Source of the DNA: Stephanodiscus triporus
Taxonomy: Eukaryota > Bacillariophyta > Thalassiosirophyceae > Thalassiosirales > Thalassiosiraceae
DNA: 11,686 nucleotides
Direction: 5' to 3'
Assembly (NCBI GenBank): GCA_036939755.1
Contig: JALLAZ010000902.1
Location: forward strand, 1-11,686
Shown: positions 1 through 7,077 of the stretch, in pieces
Position numbering within the stretch: position 1 is the first letter of the stretch
Layout: every line of letters begins with the position of its first letter
Position numbers and translations under genes: made by a program
Notes under the pieces: model-generated
What the model was told of the DNA's origin: nothing
Seen by the model: only the letters and a program-made list of their open reading frames with translations
Databases searched by the model: none

Positions 1-19
1 CTCCTACGATAGTGATGGT

Positions 20-92
20 ATAGTACTACATACGGGGCTGTGTGTACTATGGCTAAAGGGGGACTGTTTGTCCCCTTATTCTTAGGGAATAA
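20..92. repeat. Cluster of three inverted repeats
   Basis: Three hairpin-capable units follow each other: ATAGTAC (20-26) with GTACTAT (44-50); GGGGAC (59-64) with GTCCCC (70-75), loop of 5; and TTATTC (76-81) with GAATAA (87-92), loop of 5. All arms are perfect but short (6-7 bp). This could be the 3' end or terminator-like region of a gene outside the window, or the remnant of a small mobile element. Nothing else in the sequence decides between these. Confidence 0.4.
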
Positions 93-448
93 TACATTCT
101 TTCTTCTACCACATAATACCATACAATACCCTAGGTGCTTACATACTGTACGTTTGACCTCAATTCCCCATCCCTAAAAATTGCGGGAGCGAACTTCTAC
201 TCCAGGTTTTAAGTTTTAATGGTACATACGATACAATACAATACTAGGTAGATACCATGATCCCACCGACCCACATCATCATATCGATTTTTCTGGTTTC
301 TTCCAGCAGGTTCGTGATCAGCGGTCGCAGGAATTATTTTTATTCTCAGGTCGTTGAGATCCTCGCTGCGCTCAACAGAGAGAGCTGCCCAACCAACTCG
401 CCGAGGCAAAACGGATTTGCTATCCATTCCTCAGCAGGGAGGGGCATT

Positions 449-462
449 CCCCCCCCCCCCCC
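449..462 (+). repeat. C14 homopolymer next to a G-rich block
   Basis: A pure run of 14 C lies about 140 bases upstream of the gene 1 start codon. It is preceded by GGGAGGGG at 437-444, separated by four bases, so the two blocks could pair as a G/C hairpin. It is prone to length errors in both replication and sequencing, so its true length is uncertain. Confidence 0.85.
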
Positions 463-600
463 ATATCTTCGAATAGCATAGATAGGCTCTTCATTGATCC
501 GCGAATACGAAAGCGTAGATCCAACCTGAGAATTCTCCCGGATTTCCGCGGGGAGCGAACGTTCGATAATATTATTACTTATTATAAGTACTACTCTATC

Positions 601-2985
601 ATGGACAGCATACTAAACAACGCGCTCAACCTCTTCCCGGTAACGCAGACGCCACAACAGGCGCAGGTCAAGCTCCAGAAACTCACGCACACGTCGACCG
701 GACGCGGCCCGACCGAAATCCAAAAGATCCTCGCCTCGTCCCTGTACGACGACGGCGTGGAGTACATGAGCACCCTCGACATGAACCGGGCGGCGTCGTA
801 CACGTTCGGGTACCGGAATTCCCACGGCGGCGGTCGGGATGGCACGACGACGCTCGCGGCGGCTTGCGCGCCCGGGGGGCCGGGGGGCAGTAGCGCGCGC
901 GTCGTCGAATCCGTCGCGGACGAGATGTGGGAGCTGCTGGTGGACCTGACGCTGTCCAAATACGCGCGGCACTCGCCGCTGGCATTGACGAAGACGATAT
1001 GCCTGACGCAGCACGTGCTGCTGCACGGGAGCGAGGCGTGCGCGATGGACGGGGAAATCCTGCGCAGGGTCGAAATGGCCGTGGAGCCGCTGCGGAGCCT
1101 GAACACCGCGCTCGTCGAACGGCGCGTATTGGAGCAAATATTGAACGCCGACGGCGCGTCGTCCGGCGGGGACAACGACGTCGTCGCGCTGAGTCCCGAG
1201 GGCCTCGGGCATCAGCTGTCGCAGCTGGGCACGCGCGCGTCCGCGACCATGCTAAGGCTACGTGGCGGCTCGGTGGACAAGGGACATCCGGTGCGCACGG
1301 CGGCCTCTAAGCTGTACGACATCATCAGCAACCCGAACAATCTGCGGCAGATGCGGATGACGTTGCAGCGGCAGCAGCAGCCCGGCGATTCGCTGGTGCC
1401 GATCGGCAGCGCCAAGCAAGTCGGGTACATCACCGACGAGGGACGGTATCGGGTCCTCCAGGAGAAGATGGCCGTCGAGGAAAGGGCGCTGAGACGAAAA
1501 CAATACCTGGAGCAGCAGCGAATGAACCAGACGCGGTCAAACCTGGCCGGCACGAGCGCCACGGACAGTTTCGGGGGCGGCTACACGTCGAACGCCGGCG
1601 GCGTATCCGGCGGCAAACTCGTCGTCGGTGCCGCCCATTCCCTCGCGGACATGATAGAATCCGCGAGGTACCAATTGGAGCAACACAAGACGAGGCACAA
1701 TCAGGAGATATCATCCCTGAGGAAGGGGTATTCCGACGATCCGTCGGCGCGCGCGCGACGGCTGGAAGAGCTGGAGCGCAACAGAGTCGAATACGATCCG
1801 GAATTCATTAGGAAAGAAAAAGCCCTGCAAGATGCATTGGAGTATCTCGAGGAGATGCTGCGATTGGAGCAGGAGAAGGTGGGCGATTTATTGGATGGCG
1901 TTTTGTCGGGGAGCAATAATGATGGCATGGAAAGTGGCGGGACGGCGTTTGGCGACAATACCGACGGAGCAGACTTGTTGGGCTTCGATGGCGGTGCCGC
2001 TCCTCGGGTGGATGTTTTCGGAGGAGGTCCGTTCGCGGCGACTGGTAATCTGGGCGCTGACGCAAGTGCCGATCTTCTTGGGTTCGGTGGCCTGAATTCC
2101 GGCGGACCTATATCCCCGCAGCCCTTACCTACCAACTCTACAGTGACAGGCTATGTTGTGGGACAACCAATCAACTTAGAGTATAATTCGAACGAAACAC
2201 ACGTGGGAGGCATCGCTGGGAACAGCAGCAGCCTTAATATGCGCCCAAGCTTGGTCACAGGAATAATTGGTGGTGCTGGAAATGGAAGTAACCTCTCGGG
2301 TGTGCTTGTCTCGCCTCATCTACCTTCTGTGGGAGGAGTTCACGGCACAATGCAGGATGAAGAGGCGGAAGCTGAAAAGTCGCGCAAAATAAACCTGGCC
2401 GAAGGTCTCTTCGCGGGAGTGGTTCCGGCTGTATCCGCATCAGGGCAACAAAAAAAGCCAATCATGCATTCTGAGAATAACTCCACCGCGTGGGCATTTG
2501 ACGATTTGATTCCAATCTCGGACACCTCTTTGAATCCATCAGCCGGAGCACTCCATAGCTCAGCATTCGTTGCAAGTGGTTTGACGTCATTGCCAACCCC
2601 TTCATCGTCCGATATGTTTGGCATGGACTCTATGAGTATCAGTGGCATTGCTCCACCACAGGCGATGCCGATCCCATCATCGTCCGATATGTTTGGCATG
2701 GGACCGATGGGAGGAAGTAGCGCCACGGGAATGGGAATCGCTCTTCCACCTTCGATGCCGCCACCTCCGCCACCAATGCCGCCGCCGTCGATGCCGCCAC
2801 CACCACCTCCTACGACAACTACAATTGCAAATCTTAATGCCGCAAGCAACTTATTTGGCAACAACCCATCTATAGAGCAAATGCAAGAGATGATCAAACA
2901 ACAACAGGCTCAAATGAACCAAATGATGCAGTTGATGCAGCAGATGCAAATGCAGGGTTTTTCAAACAATAACTCTAATAAGTAG
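601..2985 (+). CDS. ENTH/VHS-type clathrin/AP adaptor-like protein
   Basis: 794 residues, one exon, ATG at 601. Probably a coat-associated vesicle-trafficking adaptor. Residues about 100-170 have the helical ENTH/VHS pattern: a ...SP-L-x3-K... helix, then a ...L-x-HGSE... turn and further helices. Residues 222-250 (GHPVR-x-AASKL-x-DII) resemble the segment closing the domain in tepsin and plant MTV1-like proteins. Residues 275-305 and 345-425 are charged and heptad-like, probably coiled coil. The rest is disordered and carries DLLGF at 458 and 491 (DLL clathrin-box type), DMFGM at 671 and 696, NLFG at 750, a polyproline/Met stretch at about 719-740, and a Gln/Met-rich C-terminus. This layout, a lipid-binding-type fold plus disordered peptide motifs, is typical of epsin, AP180 and tepsin relatives. 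The fold call rests on pattern recognition. The DNA is very GC-rich at the 5' end and AT-richer from about 2100. It converges on gene 2. Confidence 0.65.
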   Translation: MDSILNNALNLFPVTQTPQQAQVKLQKLTHTSTGRGPTEIQKILASSLYDDGVEYMSTLDMNRAASYTFGYRNSHGGGRDGTTTLAAACAPGGPGGSSARVVESVADEMWELLVDLTLSKYARHSPLALTKTICLTQHVLLHGSEACAMDGEILRRVEMAVEPLRSLNTALVERRVLEQILNADGASSGGDNDVVALSPEGLGHQLSQLGTRASATMLRLRGGSVDKGHPVRTAASKLYDIISNPNNLRQMRMTLQRQQQPGDSLVPIGSAKQVGYITDEGRYRVLQEKMAVEERALRRKQYLEQQRMNQTRSNLAGTSATDSFGGGYTSNAGGVSGGKLVVGAAHSLADMIESARYQLEQHKTRHNQEISSLRKGYSDDPSARARRLEELERNRVEYDPEFIRKEKALQDALEYLEEMLRLEQEKVGDLLDGVLSGSNNDGMESGGTAFGDNTDGADLLGFDGGAAPRVDVFGGGPFAATGNLGADASADLLGFGGLNSGGPISPQPLPTNSTVTGYVVGQPINLEYNSNETHVGGIAGNSSSLNMRPSLVTGIIGGAGNGSNLSGVLVSPHLPSVGGVHGTMQDEEAEAEKSRKINLAEGLFAGVVPAVSASGQQKKPIMHSENNSTAWAFDDLIPISDTSLNPSAGALHSSAFVASGLTSLPTPSSSDMFGMDSMSISGIAPPQAMPIPSSSDMFGMGPMGGSSATGMGIALPPSMPPPPPPMPPPSMPPPPPPTTTTIANLNAASNLFGNNPSIEQMQEMIKQQQAQMNQMMQLMQQMQMQGFSNNNSNK
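2602..2701 (+). repeat. 25-bp perfect direct repeat inside gene 1
   Basis: Bases 2602-2626 recur exactly at 2677-2701. Each copy encodes the peptide SSDMFGM (DMFGM at residues 671 and 696), and the surrounding Pro/Ser/Met spacer is similar. The third codon positions are also identical, so this looks like a recent internal duplication of a short linear motif unit. Confidence 0.85.
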
Positions 2986-3475
2986 ACGAAAATCCACGGT
3001 GTTTGCAAAATTTCATTCTGCTTATGTCAGACTCTCATTTCGCTCCAAGACATAGATTTCTGCCTCAGTCTTCTCTATAGTCCTTGCCATATTCACACAG
3101 AATTCTAGAATGCGTTCCCTGCCGTATACTCATGATGGCACCCAATGCACAGGCCAGTTTCTCTCGCATTTGTGATTTATTGCCATGGTGATCAGTACGG
3201 TACAAAGGGCCGAGAGTTTGTGAGGCGGAAGTGGGAGGGCGATCTCTATCGGGCCTGTATATCAGGGGGATTTTTTGGGACGACTAAATAGTCTCGAGTC
3301 GCTTTGCAGTGGGCAAAGACACGGTCAATCAAACGTGAAATGATACAAGAAGGTGTTTCTAATCATGGACCTTATCTGGATACTTATGGTGAAAATGGAC
3401 AATATGTTATGTTCTTCCTGACACAGCAAAAATTATGACCCCGGCATGACAAACCCACGCACGGCTCCTTTTGCA
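2986..3475. other. Convergent intergenic region, 3' ends of genes 1 and 2
   Basis: 490 bases between the stop codons of two genes that face each other. It must contain both 3' untranslated regions and cleavage sites. I see no AATAAA within the first 100 bases after either stop, no long open frame and no strong hairpin. The two transcripts could overlap here. Confidence 0.6.
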
Positions 3476-6400
3476 TCATGCCCAAATCCAAAACCATTCG
3501 CGACTCGGTTCACCAGTACCATCGACTTCACGGGAATCGTTCCGTTTGTTTCCAAAATTCAACTCCGTACGATTCGCCAAATTCAACGAGTCCGATCGAC
3601 GACGGCCGTGGCTCGGATGCTCCATAAAAAACTCCGACTGATTTATCGAGGGCGACAACTGATGCGAGGAAATCGATCGCTTGCGAAGGAGGCTTGGATG
3701 TTCCTCCCGTTCAGATAATGTCATGGAGGTAGATCTGCGGGGACTATGTACACCATCGTTGCCTAGCTCCACCAGCCTGGTGAGGCTGTCATTCTGAGGC
3801 GACGAATGCTGCTGTGGCATTTCCAACGCGCTTGACGGGTCCATGAACCGTGCCGGAGAATTATTTCGTTGATTATTTTGAGGAGAAGGTGAAACACTTA
3901 GCGACCGACGACGCGACGATGCGGGCCTTTGTTTTTTCTTCGCATCTGCACTGAAAGGAGCCGATTCATAACGACGTTCTCCCCTGTCGGTTGGGTCCGT
4001 GAGGCATCGTCGGCGAATGCCGTCCTCGTTGTCGAAATCAGCAGGGTTGAATATTTGGCTTGAATCAGCTTTTTCGGACGTTTCGCAACCTGAAAATGAA
4101 TACGTTGCATTCATGTTGGCAAGGCCATGAATGCTGTTATCTTCTGAGTGAATCGAACTCGAACATGGGACTGAACTCCATGACGTTACCCCCATGTTTA
4201 GTGACCATTGGTTTTCCACGGTCTGCCTATGAGATCGAGAATATCTGGACGAAGTACTCGCATCACTATCCAAAATAGAGTGGACGCTATCTGGGATATT
4301 ATCATGAATCGCCGTCGACCGATTTTGTTTACAATTGTCACAGGATTCAGATGAGCTCGGTTCATCACTTCCCACATCGTTTTGCTCTTTTTTTGGCGAA
4401 CAATATAGATTGAGCACTTTTGGTAGGATAGGGAGCTGCGAGGCCACGATCTCCGGCGTCCAAGTTCCCCGATAAATCTTACGATGCCTGTTGGCGGGCG
4501 AAGCAGATTGTGAAGATGGAAGCGAGAGATCATCCGAAGTATTGACAAGCCCCGGATTCTCCAAATCTTCGGATGAACAACTATCACCCTCCTCCGAGAT
4601 CACAGAGTGGCCGATCATGAACGTTTGTGCCATTTCCGTCTCGGCCCGTTCTTCCATGGCCCTTTCATTTTGCTCGTCCATGATTATCTTCGTCAGCTCT
4701 CTCCTCGCATAAATTGCTGTTCCGATGAGACCCAGAACAATGAATAGAACCCCAAGTCCCAAGACCACGGCCTTGGCATTACTGCTGATGGCCTTATTCC
4801 CGTCAACGCCTCGCGCGCCAACCGTGCCGAAAATTCCGCCCACGATGACCGTCCACAGCACGCTCGGTGCGATGCCGGCACTAACGGACCATTATTTCAT
4901 CGTAAGGTTTTGGAAGGAGGTTGGTGAGTGCGTTGAATTTGCTCAATATGGCAGCATAAATATCTCTCACCAAGTGGCCCACCAATACTGTCTAAATCTT
5001 ATTGCCATGATGCCTCCAATATAGTTCTGTCGTGTGAGCGTAACGTCGAAGGGCACATCGGAAATGACGGACGGGAGGGTACGATACGAATAAAGAGAGA
5101 AGAATAAGATGGGTAAGAAAATGAACACATGAGAGCCACCTTTCCATATCTCACCAGGGCATTGAAGGGAATCGCCGGGCTCAGGCGCAATAGGAGGAAT
5201 ATCCGAAATCCGTTCGTCTCGAACGCGCGATCGACCGCCCTAACGATAGGGTACTTGTCCGAGAATCTCTCAATCAGACGTCTCATCAGGAATCGACTGC
5301 GCGCGAAGCAAATCGCCGCCCCAAGTAAGCATCCAATGTAACACACGAGGAAGGCGTAGAACATTCCGAATCCAAGGCCGTATATATGTTCGTACACGAA
5401 CCCGGCACCGAGGGATAACAACGCGACGGGGAAGAAACACAGACTCCCCACGATGAATATACCGATAAACGCCAACCCTCCCGAGACTGGATTCACCCCC
5501 AGCCACGCCAGCGTGTTATCGAGCCAAACGTGCAGGTATTGATGCAATATGAGCAGATCGACACAAACGAAGCTGATGGTGACGATCATGAATGTTATAA
5601 TCGCCGCCCGGCAGATGATACGATGACGATCGGACCATTTCCCCCCGCAGGCGAGACGACATGGCGAGCGGGTGTGAGGACGGCACGTCCTTCGCAACAT
5701 CGGCAGCAGGCAATAGCGGGAGAGGCTGCGCCATCGACTGTCGACGTCGTCCTCGTAGAGCGAACTCCGAGGATCGTCGATTTCGTCGATCTCGTCGTGG
5801 CGGGTCCTGACCTCGCTGTCCGTAGTCGTCGTCACAGTCGTCGTCGTCCTTTTCGTCATCGTGTTCATCATCGAAGGAGGACTAGCGTCCGTCGTCACGC
5901 GACGGCATCTCCTCGTCCATGTCGCGTCGTCGCCGTCGACGCTATCGTCGTCACGGGCGCGGTACCCCCCCGTCGTCGCGGTCGCGACCGCGACGCGACG
6001 CGCGACCGGCCGTACGACCGCCGGCGACGACGGTCGTACCGCCACGTTCGACGACGACTGCCGCGGGTGGGCGAGGAGGACGGACGGGGGGCCGTAGTCG
6101 TCGTCGTCGTAGTCGTCGTCCGACTTCCCCCTCCCTCCCGGACAGTCGTCGGGTGCATTCGGCGAAGTCGTCGAGATCGGCGGCGACGGCAACGAGGAGG
6201 ACGGGCGCGCAACGACGATGTTGGCGGAGTCCGTCNCCTCGAACGAGGGCGTCGATGACGCTGTCGGAGACTTGATCCGAATATCCCAGTGAGAGGAGGA
6301 ACGATTTCGCCTCCCCCGTAGTAGTCGTCGTAGTCGTAGTCGTAGTCGTAGTCGGGGGCTCCCCCCCCGCCCCGCCGACGCCGCTCAGCGGGACGGAATG

Positions 6401-6496
6401 CTCGACGGTGACGTCGCCATCGTCGCCGAAATTTCCATCGTCGAAATGATCGTCAACGATTTCGCAAGACATCGTCGGGAGTATCACTTCCATCAT
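3476..6496 (-). CDS. VTT-domain (TVP38/TMEM64/DedA-like) membrane protein, three exons
   Basis: Exons 6496-5155, 5026-4971 and 4880-3476. About 933 residues if the N at 6236 is taken as a spurious extra base. ATG at 6496 has an in-frame TAA six bases upstream. Residues 1-285 are low complexity: an acidic start, T12 at 49-60, and a short helical stretch at 61-86. Membrane segments lie at about 297-318, 342-368, 373-396, 430-450 (hairpin-like), 462-486 and 503-524. The VTT core shows FFP (354-356), LGAGFVY (362-368), RLSPAIPFNAL (437-447) and NYIGG (448-452), the family signature of TVP38/TMEM64 proteins of Golgi/ER membranes; animal relatives TMEM41B and VMP1 are lipid scramblases. The signature is interrupted exactly by intron 1, and joining the exons completes it. 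The 400-residue tail is Ser-rich, with basophilic sites at S792, S849, S868 and S895. Relatives are usually 200-350 residues, so both extensions are unusual. Divergent from gene 3. Confidence 0.85.
4881..4970 (-). other. Intron 2 of the VTT gene (90 nt)
   Basis: Exon 2 ends ...GCC ACT TG and the intron opens GTGAGA, the same donor as intron 1. The acceptor is ...CCGTTAG, followed by T GCC GGC ATC. The split codon becomes TGT (Cys466), and the reading frame enters the hydrophobic segment AGIAPSVLWTVIVGG, which fits the end of a VTT domain. Exon 2 is only 56 nt. Without splicing, a stop (TGA) follows at once. Confidence 0.85.
5027..5154 (-). other. Intron 1 of the VTT gene (128 nt, phase 0)
   Basis: On the minus strand exon 1 ends ...GCC CTG and the intron opens GTGAGA. 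It closes with ...CACGACAG, and exon 2 begins AAC TAT ATT GGA. The junction joins PFNAL to NYIGG, as expected for the VTT family. Reading through instead gives an unrelated Ser-rich peptide. A CTCAC close to the acceptor could be the branch site. Confidence 0.85.
6236..6236. other. Ambiguous base N that breaks the VTT reading frame
   Basis: The only non-ACGT base in the window. The frame opened by ATG 6496 is sensible down to Arg86 and then becomes an Arg-rich nonsense frame. The frame leading into the VTT domain is one base off. Dropping the N changes CGA GGN GAC into CGA GGG ACG and joins the two frames without a stop. The simplest reading is an assembly artefact of one extra base. Confidence 0.8.
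6317..6352 (-). repeat. Hexanucleotide/triplet repeat encoding a T12 tract
   Basis: Includes four tandem TAGTCG units on the plus strand (6331-6354) plus degenerate neighbours. On the coding strand these read as alternating ACT and ACG codons, giving twelve threonines (residues 49-60 of the VTT protein). Similar CGN-type repeats occur at about 6095-6120 (Asp/Tyr tract) and 5820-5850 (Thr/Val tract) in the same exon. Unit length is a multiple of three, so length changes keep the frame. Confidence 0.85.
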
Positions 6497-6510
6497 ATTT
6501 TATTTATTAT

Positions 6511-6559
6511 CTCTCTCTCTCTCCCCCCCCCAACCCTCCCCCCTCCCCCTCTCCCTCCA
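6511..6559 (+). repeat. Pyrimidine mirror-like tract: (CT)6, C9, then C/T-rich
   Basis: Nearly uninterrupted pyrimidines: six CT units at 6511-6522, nine C at 6523-6531, then CCCTCCC-type repeats to about 6559 with a few A. It begins 15 bases upstream of the VTT gene's ATG, so on that strand the 5' leader or core promoter is GA/G-rich. Such tracts act as GAGA-type promoter elements in other eukaryotes and can form triplex DNA. A role here is inference. Confidence 0.75.
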
Positions 6560-6898
6560 CCGGTGTGCAGTGTGGATGCCCGGGATTCTGTGTGTGCGCG
6601 GTGTGCGGCTGGCGCGAGTGGCTTCTCCTCTTTCGGATGCAGAGATGGGATGTTTTGGGGCGATTGAGGATGTTACTTATTATTTTTAACTCTGTATTGC
6701 ATCCGCGCTCTTAATGCCCGCACCGAAGTGGTGATGGTGGGTGTTTTGTTTGGTATCCGAGTTACTGATTGCGTGGTGAGATTCGACCGTTTTACTTGTG
6801 AGTTGTTCTTCTTCTCTCTTCTTTGCGTGTGTTGTGAAGAAGTACGTACGTACCATGTACAGATAGAGGGTTTCTAGAGAGGTTTTAGAGTTATCGTA

Positions 6899-6945
6899 AT
6901 TGGGCCTAATACAAAGAAAGTGCGACCACTCAGATCAGGCCCAAT
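6899..6945 (+). promoter_or_regulatory. Hairpin in the probable 5' leader of gene 3
   Basis: ATTGGGCCT (6899-6907) and AGGCCCAAT (6937-6945) are a perfect 9-bp inverted repeat. The 29-base loop contains its own small stem, AGTG (6919-6922) with CACT (6927-6930) around CGAC. It lies about 130 bases before the ATG at 7078. As RNA it would form a stem with an inner hairpin; as DNA it could be a dimeric protein-binding site. No known element is recognised. Confidence 0.5.
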
Positions 6946-7077
6946 GAGAATCAACAGGATAGAAAAAAGAGAGATGCCCTCTTCACACACACAAGACATT
7001 TCAAATGACCCCCCGCAAAATAGAGAGAGTAGCAGGATAGAGGAGCGAGGACCAATACAACATCCATCCATCCGGCC

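Larger units (their letters stand above)
1..600. other. Intergenic region upstream of gene 1
   Basis: No convincing gene. An open frame at 257-481 (+, 74 codons) and one opposite it at 209-427 resemble nothing I know; the first runs through the C14 tract, so both look like chance. The first 92 bases hold three consecutive inverted repeats and 449-462 is a pure C run (listed separately). The last 40 bases before the ATG at 601 are AT-rich and probably belong to the 5' leader of gene 1. The promoter of gene 1 must lie here, but no TATA box or initiator is clear enough to call. Confidence 0.6.
6497..7077. promoter_or_regulatory. Divergent promoter region of genes 2 and 3
   Basis: 581 bases between the start codons of two genes pointing away from each other, so both 5' leaders and both promoters must lie here. 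Visible elements are a pyrimidine tract next to gene 2, a GT-rich stretch at about 6560-6620, a self-complementary (GTAC)3 at 6842-6853 and a 9-bp-stem hairpin at 6899-6945 on the gene 3 side. No clear TATA box. A 90-codon open frame at 6398-6667 overlaps gene 2 and has no recognisable content. Confidence 0.65.

Noticed and set aside
257..481. Small plus-strand gene of 74 codons upstream of gene 1
   Set aside because: No similarity I recognise, crosses a C14 homopolymer that reads as polyproline, and an equally long open frame exists on the other strand.
591..1212. Long minus-strand open frames (194 and 199 codons) opposite the start of gene 1
   Set aside because: They are a by-product of very GC-rich codons in gene 1, Arg/Pro/Ser-rich with no recognisable domain. 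The plus-strand product has a sensible fold and motifs.
1249..1269. LRLRGG at residues 218-223 of gene 1, identical to the end of ubiquitin
   Set aside because: No ubiquitin fold precedes it and it sits within a predicted adaptor domain. A six-residue match in a Leu/Arg/Gly-rich protein is likely chance.
6192..6192. TTG at 6192 as start of the VTT gene
   Set aside because: Not an ATG, the frame stays open further upstream, and an ATG with an upstream in-frame stop exists at 6496 once the N is discounted.
5530..6275. Plus-strand open frames (242 and 118 codons) opposite exon 1 of the VTT gene
   Set aside because: Almost pure Arg/Thr/Val low complexity, created by CGN-type repeats read in the wrong direction. 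They overlap a recognisable membrane domain on the other strand.
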